A stretch of 64,000 nucleotides of DNA from Prorocentrum cordatum (lineage: Eukaryota > Sar > Dinophyceae > Prorocentrales > Prorocentraceae), in NCBI GenBank assembly GCA_963575745.1, contig CAUYUJ010021671.1:243188-307187 (forward strand). The letters run 5' to 3'. Under the pieces are notes generated by a model that searched no databases, was not told the DNA's origin, and saw only the letters and a program-made list of their open reading frames with translations. Positions 20,263-30,760 of the stretch are shown here, piece by piece (the stretch's first letter is position 1; each line of letters begins with the position of its first letter). The translations under genes were made by a program, and so were the position numbers.

Positions 20263-21954
20263 CCCAACCATATGCAGTTGTGGGTACCGCAATTGTGAAA
20301 ATCTTCTTCGGTGAAACTCCCTATGGGGCCACGAAGCGCTACACTGGGTGGGGGGGGAACGCTGTTCTGGATGAGTGATGTGTCAAGTAAGGTTTCCAGG
20401 ACGCATGCGGACGGTCCCACTGGCGGCTTCGGTGGAGCCCCCTATGGGGCCACGAAACGCTGTACTGGGTAAGCGAAAATGCCAAATTGGGCTTCCGGGA
20501 CGCATGCGGACGGTGGCTTCGGTGGAACTCCCTATGCGGCCACGAAGCGCTGTACTGGGTGGGTGAAAATGCCAAATTGGTCTTCCGGGACGCATGCGGA
20601 CGGTCCCACTGGGGGCTTCGGTGGAGCTCACTAAGGGGCCACGAAACGCTGTATTGGGTGGGTAGAAATGCCACGTTGGGCTTTCGGGGCGCATGCGGAC
20701 GGTGGCACTGGGGCCTTCGGTGGAGTTCCCTACGGGGCCACGAAATTCTGGACTGGGTGGGTGAAAATGCCACAATGAGTGTTTCGGGACGCTTGCGGAC
20801 GGTCCCACTGGGGCCTTCGGTGGAGCTCCCTGTGGAACCACGAAACGCTGCACTGGGTGGGTGAAAATGCCACATTGGGTGTGCGGGACGCATGCGGACG
20901 GTGGCACTGGGGTCTTCGGTGGAGCTCCCTGTGGGGCCACGAAACGCTGTGATGGGTGGGTGAACATGCCAAATTGGGTGTTCCAGGACACACTCGGACG
21001 GTCCCACTGGGGCCTTCGGTGGAGCTCCCTATGAGGCCAGGAAGCGCTGTACTGAGTGGGGGGGGGCGCATGTGGACAGTGGCACTGAAACCTTCGGTGG
21101 AGCTCCCTATGTGGCCACGAAACGCTGTACTGAGTGGGAGGGGGACGCATGCGGACGGTCCCACTGGGGCCTTCGGTGGAGCTCCCTATGGGGCCACGAA
21201 ACGCTGTACTGAGTGGGGGAGACACGTGTGGACGGTCCCACTGGGGCCTTCGGTGGAACTCCCCATGGGGCCACGAAGCGCTGTACTGAGTGAGGGGGAC
21301 GCATGTGGACGGTCCCACTGGGGCCTTCGGTGGAGCTTCCCATGGGGCCACGAAACGCTGTACTGAGTGGGGGGGACGCATGTGGACGGTGGCACTGGGG
21401 CCTTCGGTGCAGCTCCCTATGGGGCCACGAAACGCTGTACTGAGTGGGGGGGACGCATGTGGACGGTGGCACTGGGGTCTTCGGTTCCCCCATGGGGCCA
21501 CGAAACGCTGTACGTGATGGGGGGAACGTGTGAACGCATGTGGACGGTGGCACTGGGGGCTTCGGTGGAGCTCCCCATGGGGCCACGAAAACGCTGTACT
21601 GAATGGGGGGGACTCATGTGGACGGTGGCACTGGGGCCTTCGGTGGAGCGGTACTGAGCAGCTGGGGGCCACGAACGCTGTACTGATGGGGGGGACGCAT
21701 GTGGACGGTGGCACTGGGGCCTTCGGTGGAGCTCCCTATGGGGCCACGAAACGCTGTACTGAGTGGGGGGGACGCATGTGGACGGTCCCACTGGGGCCTT
21801 CGGTGGAGCTCCCTATGGGGCTACGAAACGCTGTACTGGGTGGGGGGGGCGCATGCGGACGGTAGGAAGGAGGGGGATGAGGAGGAGAGGAGGAGAGGAG
21901 GAACACGGGGACCGTCTCTTCAAAACGAGGACCCACCACCACATGATGGTTGGG
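20263..21954 (+). mobile_element. element T, copy A: TIR-like ends with a central minisatellite
   Basis: The left end starts CCCAACCATATGCAGTTGTG. The right end is CCACCACATGATGGTTGGG, whose reverse complement begins CCCAACCATCATGTGGTGG, so the termini form an imperfect inverted repeat of about 25 bp. Between them lie about 18 units of 77-112 bp containing GGCCACGAAACGCTGTACTG, GACGCATGCGGACGGT and CTTCGGTGGAGCTCCCTATG. After these come a GGA-rich patch and a unique right segment with CCGTCTCTTCAAAACGAGG. No transposase is visible, so it would be non-autonomous. The long Pro/Ser/Arg/His frames across the array are repeat artefacts. Confidence 0.7.
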
Positions 21955-21974
21955 AAAAATTATCCTGGCGAAGG

Positions 21975-23589
21975 AACCAAACATATGCAGTTGTGGGTAC
22001 CGCACTTGTGAAAATCGTCTTCGGGGAAACTCCCTGTGGGGCCACGAAGCGCTACACTGGGTGGGGGGGAACGCTGTTCTGGGTGAGTAGTGTGTCAAGT
22101 AAGGTTTGTGGGACGCATGCGGACGGTCCCACTGGGGGCTTCGGTGGAGCTCCCTATGGGGCCACGAAACGCTGAACTGGGTAAGTGAAAATGCCAAATT
22201 GGGCGTCCGGGACGCATGCGGACGGTCAGCTTCGGTGGAACTCCCTATGGGGCCACGAAACGCTGTACTGGGTGGGTGGCAATGTCAAATTGGGCTTCCG
22301 GGACGCATGCGGACGGTCCCACTGGGGGGCTTCGGTGGAGCTCACTAAGGGGCCACGAAACGCTGTGTTGGGTGGGTAGCAATGCCACGTTGGGCTTTCG
22401 GGGCGCATGCGGACGGTGGCACTGGGGCCTTCGGTGGAGTTCCCTACGGGGCCACGAAATTCTGGACTGGGTGGGTGAAAATGCCGCAATGAGTGTTTCG
22501 GGACGCTTGCGGACGGTCCCACTGGGGCCTTCGGTGGAGCTCCCTGTGGGGCCACGAAACGCTGCACTGGGTGGGTGAAAATGCCACATTGGGTGTGCGG
22601 GACGCATGCGGACGGTGGCACTGGGGGTCTTCGGTGGAGCTCCCTGTGGGACCACGAAACGCTGTAATGGGTGAGCAAAAATGCCAAATTGTGTGTGTTC
22701 AGGACGCACTCGGACGGTCCCACTGGGGCCTTCGGTGGAGCTCCCTATGTGGCCACGAACCGCTGTCCTCAGTGGGGGGGACGCATGTGGACGGTAGCAC
22801 TGTGACCTTCGGTGGGGCTTCCTATGGGGCCACGAAACGCTGTAGTGAGTGGGGGGGACGCATGTGGACGGTGGCGCTGGCGCCTTCGGTGGAGCTCCCT
22901 ATGGGGCCACGAAACGCTGTACTCAGTGGGGGGGACGCATTTGGACGGTGGTACTGGGGCCTTCGGTGGAGCTCCCTATGGGGCCACGAAGCGCTGTACG
23001 GAATGGGGGGGACGCATGTGGACGGTGACACTGGGGCCTTCGGTGCAGCTCCCTATGGGGCCACGAAACGCTGTACTGAGTGGAGGGGGGCGCATGTGGA
23101 CGGTTGCACTGGGGCCTTCGGTGGAGCTCCCTATGGGGCCACAAAACGCTGTACTGAGTGGGGGGGACGCATGTGGACGGTGACGCTGTACTGAGTGGGG
23201 GGGACGGATGTGGACGGTGGCACTGGTGCCTTCGGTGGAGCTCCCTATGGAGCCACGAAGCGCTGTACTGAGTGGGGGGGACGCATGTGGACGGTGGCAC
23301 TGGTGCCTTCGGTGGAGCTCCCTATGGGGCCACGAAACGCTGTACGGAGTGGAGGGGACGCATGCGGACGGTGGCACTGGGGCCTTCGGTGGAGCTCCCT
23401 ATGGGGCTACGAAGCGCTGTACTGGGTGGGTGAAACGCAGGGAAGAGGGGGAGGAGGAGGAGGAGAAGGAGGGAGGAGGGGGAGGAGGAGGAGGAGGAGG
23501 AGGAGGAGGAGGAGGAGGAGGACGAGGAGGAGGAGGAACGCGGGGACCGTCTCTTCAAAACGAGGACCCAACAACACAGGTTGGTTGGG
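21975..23589 (+). mobile_element. element T, copy B, tandem to copy A
   Basis: It has the same layout as copy A, with about 17 units. Rare unit variants (GGGACGCTTGCGGACGG at 20783 and 22498; the CACGAAACGCTGxxATGGGTG variant in each) recur at an offset of about 1715 bp, so A and B arose by duplication of a whole ~1.71-kb unit. AAAAATTATCCTxGCGAAGG precedes both copies. The GGA patch near its right end has expanded to ~100 bp (23440-23540). Confidence 0.7.
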
Positions 23590-23850
23590 AACAAAAAACA
23601 GTCGGGGCGAGGAACTTCCAGGGGCATTGCCCAGGAAGTAACAGGGAAGACGCGGCTTTTGCGACAAGCACGGCCCCGAGCACGAAACATGCAAGGCCTA
23701 CCTCCTCCTGACCCCCCAAAGGGCTGACCCCCGCGAGCAGGCGAAGCACAAGCACGCGCCGCAAAGGCGTGGCTGCCCTGCCGGGGGGGGCAGCAGGGCA
23801 TCGTGCAGTCGAGGGCCCAGCCTCAGGCCCAGACCTCCGACGACGCCATA
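23590..23850. other. no supported gene
   Basis: Unique sequence between element T copy B and repeat G. Minus-strand frames are open but unrecognisable. Confidence 0.4.
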
Positions 23851-24010
23851 CACAGTCGGAGCTGATCGGAGAGGACACGCGAGAAGTCACCAGAGCCTTC
23901 CGAGGGCCACATTGACTCGGGAATGTAGAAGGGCATGGATCGCGAAACACAGGGCGCAGGACCACCCTTGATTTGGCAGGGTCGACATACTGATCCGCCT
24001 CGGCTGCAGT
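23851..24010 (+). repeat. dispersed repeat G, copy 1
   Basis: GGAGAGGACACGCGAGA, CCGAGGGCCACATTG, GGGCATGGATCGCGAAACAC and GGCAGGGTCGACATACTGAT occur in the same order at 37905-38050, at roughly three-quarters identity. Confidence 0.7.
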
Positions 24011-24641
24011 TTCGAAGCTCGTGGCCCCGCACAGCCACCGTGCGACCATGAGGAGCACTTCGCGAAGAACGCACGGGCCTGTTCTGGCCACGGCGAGCCC
24101 GGGCCACGACCAGGTCCCCCGACCTGGATCTGAGGAGCGGCCCGGAAACCGCGGCCGGATCCTGCGCCCGAGGCGGTCCTTCTCTCAGAGTCCTGACTGC
24201 ACCTCTCGGGTGCAATGGACAGAGGGGCCACAAAAAAGAGAGGGGGTGGGACGCATCGTGGCCCGAGACATGTGCGGGGACGAAGGGGGGGGGCCGGGCT
24301 AGGGGACATGCTGACAGACGAAGAGGAGGCGGCCATGGAATCTGAGAGCTATCATAGACCGGCCATGATACCCACCAGCCTCTGGAGGCCTAAAGCGCAG
24401 AAGCGCATCGGACTCTGCGTATTTTTCCCCGACCTTGCGAAGGGGCTCCTGTTTATTATTCCCCTCGGGGCGGGGGTCTGGGGGCATCCCCCAGAACATC
24501 GGGGCCCGGCCACGGGGGGAAGCCCGGCGGCAGCCAGCGGAAGACGGCAGCCCGCGACACGGATGGTCTTGGGCGGTCCCCAGATGGCCCAGGATGGTCT
24601 GAGATGGCCCCCAAAACGCTTCCGAGATGACGAGGCTTAGC
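24011..24641. other. no supported gene; minisatellite J patch at 24550-24640
   Basis: The end of the stretch has CCCCAGATGGCCCAGGATGG-type units of minisatellite J. No gene motif is seen in the rest. Confidence 0.4.
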
Positions 24642-24818
24642 GGAACGAACATTGACATAAACATAACATCTCGGAGGTCCGCGCAGATCTCTCGGATCGG
24701 CGCTGGGGCCCACTGGCGGCGCCTCCGGCGCCGCCCACTGGCAGGGGGGAGCCCAGGCGCGGACCCGAGAAATCCGCGCGGACCTCCGAGTTGTTCTGTC
24801 TATGTCATTGTTCGTTCC
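24642..24818. mobile_element. foldback element FB1, complete 177-bp copy
   Basis: The two halves are near reverse complements along their whole length. The left half runs from GGAACGAACATTGACATAAA through TCGGAGGTCCGCGCAGATCT to CACTGGCGGCGCC. The right half ends GACCTCCGAG...GTCATTGTTCGTTCC. There is essentially no loop. Related pieces lie at 664-836 and 49197-49340. It is of MITE/foldback type: no ORF and no clear target-site duplication. Confidence 0.75.
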
Positions 24819-24829
24819 CCGACCGATGG

Positions 24830-25190
24830 CCCAAGACCCAAGACGACCTCGAGACGGCCGCTGCCAAGAGGTACCCAAGGCGGCCCCAGAGGGCTCCATG
24901 ACGACCCTCACCCAGGAGGGCATCCAGAAGCCCAAACCATTGATTCGAATGTCTCGCACAAGTTTCATTTCAGCGCTCTCCGACACCTCACGGCGGCCCC
25001 GCCGTGTTCCAAGATGGCCTCAAGATTTCCCTGAAGCTCCTAAGATGGGCCCAAGACGACCTTACGATGGCTCCAAGATGGCCCCAAACGCCCCCGAGAC
25101 AACCTCAAGGCAGCCCCAGAAGGCCCCAAGATGGCCGGAGAGACCCCCAGGATCGCCCAAGGAGGCCCCAAAACACGCTCTGAAAGAGAC
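24830..25190 (+). repeat. minisatellite J (CCAAGATGGCCC), longest run
   Basis: Imperfect 12-18-bp units such as CCCAAGATGGCC, TCCAAGATGGCC and CCCAAGACGACC, interrupted by a ~100-bp non-repeat stretch near 24900-24990. Confidence 0.65.
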
Positions 25191-25324
25191 CTTCCAGACG
25201 TCCTCCGAGCGGTCCAGGCGGCCCTAGACATAGATCGGGAGCGTCCGCCTACATGCCGATTTTGGGAAAAAATCCAAAAGAGCCAACACATACCCAAAAA
25301 TTGTAAAGAAAAGCTGGACAAATC

Positions 25325-25395
25325 GTCTCCTGACTATTTTTTGATTATTTTTGAATATTCCTCCTGTAGAGGGACGGGCCCGACTTAAACCTAAG
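25325..25395 (+). repeat. dispersed repeat F, copy 2
   Basis: CGTCTCCTGACTATTTTTTG to GTAGAGGGACGGGCCCGACT, the partner of 5660-5750. Confidence 0.6.
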
Positions 25396-25569
25396 AGGCT
25401 TGATGAGAGGCCCCGAGGGCCCCCCGCCCAGAGAGGCCCTCTGGAGGACCCCCCCGACGCCCATCCAGAGAGGCCCCCCAGGAGGCCTCACACAACGAAC
25501 GCCCTGATTCTGCGCGCTGCGGGCGTGCACTCCGCGAAGCGAGACGAATCCCGAACGCACTCTTTCTCG

Positions 25570-25765
25570 TTCTCTCTTTCTCTATTTCCCAACCATCCTG
25601 TGGTGTTGGGTCCTCGTTTTGAAGAGACGGTCCCCGCGTTCTCCTCATCTCGTGCCCCCCCCTCCTCCCTACCGTCCGCATGCGTCCCGCACACCCAGTA
25701 CAGCGCTTCGTAGCCCCATAGGGAGCCCCACCGAAGGTCTCAGTGCTACCGTCCGCCGACGAAAA
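25570..25765 (-). mobile_element. element T, truncated inverted copy
   Basis: It begins at the right terminus read in reverse (TTCCCAACCATCCTGTGGTG, then GTTTTGAAGAGACGG). It then holds one array unit (TACCGTCCGCATGCGTCCCG, CAGCGCTTCGTAGCCCCATA) and breaks off inside the array. Confidence 0.7.
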
Positions 25766-26269
25766 GAAGAACGCAACCAGCGTAAGCAGAATGAGCAAGC
25801 CAACTACGCCTGTGTGACCGACTGCTGCTTCACGGGTCTTGACATCTTCGAGATGGACTGCACAGGAGGACCCCAATGAGATCACGCGGGGGACGATCAC
25901 AACTAAGAGCCCGAGGCCTACCGGTGGATCAGGGAGGCCCAGGAGGCATACGTGGCTTGCAGCCCCGATTCAGCCAGTGTCCGCGTCAAAAGATTTGAGG
26001 GATTCATCGGGTTCTGAGCAGTAGAATACCGCCGGTGTGATTGTAGAGGCCTCTGGAGACCTGTAGAGGCCTGAGAGCTTAGCCAGAGACCCCTAAAGTC
26101 CCTTGTTCCTTTGAGCCATGTGTGCTCAGAGGAAGGGGGCCTACGGCCTCCTTCCAGGAGTGCAGCTCTATGTACTGAAAAGGTTGCTCGCAACATCATT
26201 CTCTTCATCTCATGATTTCCCTGAAACCTGCGAGGAAGGGGAGTCAGATGGCAGCCTCGAAGCCCAAGC
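25766..26269. other. no supported gene
   Basis: Unique-looking sequence. GTAGAGGCCTCTGGAGACCT and neighbours form a small duplicated patch at 26043-26075. Confidence 0.4.
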
Positions 26270-26470
26270 CCGAGGGGGGCGGCGGCGAGGCGGTGAGGCG
26301 GCGGCGGCGACGACGACGACGACGATGACGACGCCGACGCCGCCGACGAGGACGGCGAGGATAAGGACAAGGACGAGGACGATGACGAAGTCGACGACGA
26401 CGAAGCCGACGACGACGACGACGAAACCGAAGTCGAAGCCGAAGGCGAAGCCGGCGACCGAGCCGATCTG
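26270..26470 (+). repeat. (GAC)n-like degenerate trinucleotide tract
   Basis: CGA/GAC/GAG triplets with AAG; Thr-, Asp- or Arg-rich in every frame. Confidence 0.8.
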
Positions 26471-26614
26471 CGAATTGGCCCTCCTCGGCTCTCGGAGAAG
26501 GCGATGCGGCCGCCGCTCCTGCGGACCTGCGCCCGCCAGGTCTGTCCCGAGGGTCGTTTTTTCACGAGTGGGTGCTTTGCTGCGTGCTGAGCTGGGGCCG
26601 ATCGCCCCAGCGTT

Positions 26615-27065
26615 CCCGTGGGCCTACCAGGACATGCTCCTAGAACGAACGAATGCTGTTTTTTGTTTTTGTTTTTGTTGCGCTCCTCGGCACCCGGCGT
26701 TGGCACAATGCACGGAGCGCCCCGCGGGAGCCGCACCGGGTGCACTCCGGAGCAGGGCGGGAGAGCGCCTCGCTCGGGTCTCGGGCGATCGTCGGGCCCG
26801 CTTCGCCCTCCAACACCGCGGACAGAACGAGTGCTGGAAAAACGGAAGCCCGGCTCTTGGAGCATCAAAAGCCGACGTATTAAAACAGGACGGCCGCGGC
26901 CAGGAATGTTCTAAGAACACTTAGCGCGAGCCATGACAAGTCCTCAGAGCATTCTCTCGGGGGCATATTGGCGAGCAGTGTCCTTAGAACAAACAGCCGA
27001 AACGTTGAAACAGGACGGTCCCAGCCGAAAATGTTCTAAGAATACTTCGCGCAGGCCTCAAAAAT
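26615..27065 (+). repeat. dispersed repeat D (TGTTCTAAGAACA), two tandem end pieces
   Basis: GGCCTACCAGGACATGCTCC near 26620 is followed by AAAACAGGACGGCC...ATGTTCTAAGAACACTTAGC at 26880-26925, and again by AAACAGGACGGTCC...ATGTTCTAAGAATACTTCGC at 27008-27055. A related copy is at 42650-42815. Confidence 0.6.
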
Positions 27066-27089
27066 CCTCTGAACATTCTTGGTTGGCCT

Positions 27090-27205
27090 ATAGCTGGCCG
27101 CGCGCAGGATGGGTATGGAGGAGAGGGGAAGGCTTCTTGGAAGCAGGGGTGCTTCTAAGAAGCCTTCCCCCCTCCCCCTACCCCCCTCTGCGCGCGGCCA
27201 CAGGC
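27090..27205. repeat. foldback hairpin, arms ~50 bp
   Basis: GAGGGGAAGGCTTCTTGGAA at 27122 pairs with TTCTAAGAAGCCTTCCCCCC at 27151. Outside these, GCGCGCAGGATGGGTATGGA pairs loosely with TACCCCCCTCTGCGCGCGGC. Loop about 10 bases. The nearby stretch 27385-27525 has shorter GAGAAGGC/GCCTTCTC hairpins of the same flavour. Confidence 0.65.
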
Positions 27206-27779
27206 GAGCTGGGACGCCTCGCCACTGCTTGAACATAGGTTTTGATACTTACGAGCTCTGCGATTCCGCGCCCCACTCTGCCGCCCCGGCCGCGCTGTGC
27301 TCTCGCCACCGATGTGGCAGAACAGACACGGACGTGTAGGAGATTCTTCGGCGGCGAGCGAGTGGGGCAAGTGAGAAGGAAAAGGCCTCCTCAGAAGGCG
27401 GCGGGGCTTCTCAGAAGCCCTCGCGCCTTCCCAAAAGTGCTCTGCGTCTTCGAGGAAGTCTTAGACAACTTCTCGAAGGCTGGGGGACTTCCGAGCCTTC
27501 TGAGAAGGCCCGCCCCTTCTCACTTCCCCCCCTCGCTCGGCGCCGAGTTCTGCCGACCCCCGAAGGTAGAGGTAGATCTGACGCGCGCGAGGCGCAAGCT
27601 GAATCATTTGCATCCTATGCCGAGACCTGCACATCGGAGCAGGGCGCGTTGAGACAACAGCCGGACCCCTCCCAGGGTCTAGACGTAGCGGTCTTGCAAG
27701 CTGCGCCCAGCCCTGGCGACGAGGGGGCCCCACGAAGGCCACCAGCCGTTGTCTCAGATCGAAGGCCTCTGATCAAAGT
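27206..27779. other. no supported gene
   Basis: It contains the GCCTTCTC/GAGAAGGC hairpin patch at 27385-27525. No recognisable protein. Confidence 0.4.
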
Positions 27780-27921
27780 CGAGGAGGAGGGAGGAGGGGG
27801 AGGGGAAGGAGGGGGAGGAGGGGAAGAGGAGGAGGGAGGAGGAGGAGGAGGAGGAGGAGGAGGAGGAGGAGGAGGAGAAGGAGGAGGAGGAGGAGGAAGA
27901 GGCGGAGGAGAAGGGGGAGGA

Positions 27922-27952
<31 letters not shown>

Positions 27953-28040
27953 GTGGAGGAGGTGGACGGGGAGGAGGAGGAAGGGCAGGAGAAGGAGGAG
28001 GAGGAGGAGGTGGAGAAGGAGGAAGAGGTGGAGAAAGAGG
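27780..28040 (+). repeat. (GGA)n microsatellite, left half of an inverted pair
   Basis: GGA triplets with occasional AAG/GGT. It faces the TCC tract at 28283-29265 across a 240-bp spacer. Confidence 0.95.
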
Positions 28041-28282
28041 ACGAAACCGCAGATAAGCTGAATTATGCGTTCGACCGCGCGGCGCCACGGGGCGCCGCTC
28101 CGGCCGCACGGTGTGCGCGAGGGGCGGCGGAAGAGGCGAGAGCCCCGCCGGGATGTACAAGCGGACGCCCTCGACCGAGGCGCCGCACTCCTGAGCCGCC
28201 GCGCGGCATGCGGAAGGGAGGCGCGGAGGTGTGGCAAGGCCGAGGTGCGGTCGGGAACTTTTGCGACATCGTTGCGCTGGCC

Positions 28283-28390
28283 CTCCTCCTCCTCCTCCTC
28301 CTCCTCTTCTTCGTATGCTCCCCCATCCCATCCTCCTCCCCCTTCCCTCCTCCTCCACCTCTCCTCCTCCTCCCTCCTCCTCCTCCTCCT

Positions 28391-28425
<35 letters not shown>

Positions 28426-29265
28426 GCCTGCCGCCTGCCTGCCTGCCTTGCCGGCCTGCCTGAAAGTCCTCCTCCTCCTCCTCCTCCTCCTCCTCCTCCT
28501 CCTCCTCCTCCTCCTCCTCCTCACCTCCTCCTCCTCCTCCTGCTCTTCCTCCTATCCTCCTCGGCCTCCTCCTCCTTCTTCTCTCCTCCTCCTCCTCCTC
28601 CTCCTCGCTCCTCCTCCTCGTCCTCCTCCTCTCCTCCTCTCCGCCTCGTCCACCTCCGCCTCCTCTCCTCTCCTCCTCCCCTCCTCCTCCTCCTCCTCTC
28701 CTCTCCTCCTCCTCCACTCCTCGTCTTCGTCCTCATCCTCCTCCTCCTCCTCCGCCTCCTCCCTCCTCCTCTCCGCCTCCTCCTCCTCCTCCTCCTCCTC
28801 CTCCTCCTCCTCCTCCTCCTCCTCCTCCTCCTCCTCCTTCCTCCTCCTCCTCCCTCCTCCTCACTCCCTCCTCCTCCCCCTCCTCCCATCCCCCTCCGCC
28901 TCCTCCTCATCACCCCCTCCTCCTCATCCCCCCTCCACCGTCCCCATTTCCCTCCTCCTCCTCCCCTCCTCCTCCTCCTCCTCCTCCTCCTCCTCCTCCT
29001 CCTCCTCTCCTCTCCTTCTCCTCCTCCTCCTCCTCCTCCTCCTCCTCCTCCTCCTCTCCTCCTCCTCCCTCCTCCTCTCCTCCTTCTCCTCCTCCTCACC
29101 CTCCTCCTTTTCCTCCTCTTCCTCCACCTCCCCCTCCTCATCATCATCCTCCTCTTTTTCCTCCTCCTCCTCCTCCTCGTTTTCCTCCTCCTCGTCTTCC
29201 TCCTCGTCTTCCCCCTCCTCCTCCTCCTCCTCCTCCTCCTCCTCCTCCTCCTCCTCCTCCTCCAG
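28283..29265 (+). repeat. (TCC)n microsatellite, ~1 kb, with internal (CCTG)n
   Basis: This is the longest TCC region in the window. Within it, 28391-28465 is a CCTG tetranucleotide run with a few slips. The remainder is TCC with CTC, TTC and CAT interruptions. All long Ser/Leu/Pro and antisense Glu/Arg frames are artefacts. Confidence 0.95.
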
Positions 29266-29860
29266 CCTGCTGGCCGCCAGCCCAGCTTGCCGCTGGCCCA
29301 TAGCGCCATAGCGCGTATTTGTTCATAGTGTGGCAAGGTTACCTGCACGGCCCTGGTCCCCTCGCGCGCCCACTCCTTGGGGCACGCGCTGGGCGAGCAG
29401 GGCTCCCAAACGCGGGGAGGAAGACGACGTGACCACTCCACAACGACACAAGAGGAGAGGAGGAGGGAGTGGATGCATGAGACCCCATTGCGTGCCAAAG
29501 TTAGGACGGGGGGAAAATACTGTTCTACGACGGTCCTGCGGAGCCCGCGCCGCGAACTGAATCCCTCCCTCTCTGGACTCACTTCGCTTCCTGGACGTGC
29601 TGGTCGATGGCCGAACCATGCAATGTAGTGTTCGACACATTCCCCGTGCTGCAATATACTGTATCCAATTCTTTACAGTAGTCGAAGCATACCTTTGAAA
29701 TACCCCAATCCAGTCGGCGCGTAGGTAGGGGCGAGCAATACCACCATGGTCACGGCGTGTGAGAGGCCTCCATACCTGCGATGCTGGTCATGTCCCACTG
29801 TCGTTCCACGGCGTGTCAACACCTGCTTGACCAATCCTGCGCGGATTGGACGTCGGAGGG
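29266..29860. other. no supported gene
   Basis: Unique sequence; short frames only. Confidence 0.4.
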
Positions 29861-29861
29861 G

Positions 29862-30390
29862 CTAGATGCCACGGGGTTCTTCAGGAGGCCTTGGAGGAGG
29901 GGCCCTCCGGCCCTTCGGGAGCGCTCTAAGGGGTCTCTGTGGGGCCCTAGTATTCAACTCGTCGTCCCAGTGGTGTCGTGTCCATCTGAATGTGTACGGT
30001 TTCCTGTCTTCTTGCGCCGCCTGTCGGCGCTCAGAATAAACGCTCATGTCGGCGCAGGCTCCGCTGGCGTGCGCCCCGAGATGCCCTCGCCAGTGCGGCC
30101 GCAGGCGCGAGCGGGCGTGCTCACGCGCGCCCGCGGCTAGCTCCTCCTGAAGCGGCGTGCTTCTGGAGAATCTCGGCGCCGTCGAGCAGGGTGCCCGTGC
30201 TGCCGCGCAGTTTTTGACGACGCTCGAGTTCCTCGACCTCCTTTCTCTCGAACTTCTCGATCGTCTGCAGCTCCCTCTCGGATGCCCCCATGACGCCCTG
30301 CAGGTTCTCCAGGTCGCTCCTCGCGATCCGCATGCTAGCTCGCACCAGCTGCGCGACGAGAAGTGTTTCCTCCCTGCTGCTTGCCACACG
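29862..30390 (-). pseudogene. coding-like relic with coiled-coil segment, frameshifted
   Basis: The frame at 30121-30387 reads as a credible helical segment (SDLENLQGVMGASERELQT, then KFERKEVEELERRQKLRG) rich in E, R, Q and L. Another minus frame (29862-30150) continues with VYSERRQAAQEDRKPYTFRW and HHWDDELN. A frameshift near 30140 would join them, and a further one near 30390 may join the upstream CELIAGYPVDVWQAAG. It lies just beyond the 3' microsatellite of element 1 on the same strand. I do not recognise the family; it could be a host gene fragment or an older retroelement. Confidence 0.3.
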
Positions 30391-30511
30391 TCCACTGGGT
30401 ACCCTGCGATCAGCTCGCAGTCCTTTACGCGGTGCGTCCTCGGGAGAAGACGGGCGGGATCATCGCCTGCAGGGCATCTGGGCGCAGCTGCCGGGCTGCG
30501 TTGCAGAATTG

Positions 30512-30605
30512 GTGGGAGGAGGAGGAGGAGGAGGAGGAGGAGGAGGAGGAGGAGGAGGAGGAGGAGGAGGAGGAAGAGGAGGAGGAGGAGGAGGAGAAGG
30601 AGGAG
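30512..30605 (+). repeat. (GGA)n at the 3' end of element 1
   Basis: (GGA)n on the plus strand, that is (TCC)n on the sense strand of element 1. It begins after GAATTGGTGGGAGG and ends at the element's 3' untranslated sequence. Confidence 0.93.
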
Positions 30606-30760
30606 CGAGCGAGCCGCAGGAGAGGCGTCCGAGTGACGAACAACAACCGCGTGTGAGACCTGAGAGCCACAGTGGTGGCGGAAAAGGCGAAAGCCTGGGA
30701 GAGAGTGGGGCGCCTCAGGAAAACCACGCCCTAAAACCTCCCAGGGCCCAAAGAGCTGCG

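Noticed and set aside
20383-21714. 443-residue minus-strand ORF and several plus-strand ORFs with Trp/Gly/Pro repeats in the 20-23.5 kb array
   Set aside because: Open only because of the repeat unit; units are 77 to 112 bp and not all multiples of three, and reading frame phase changes along the array.
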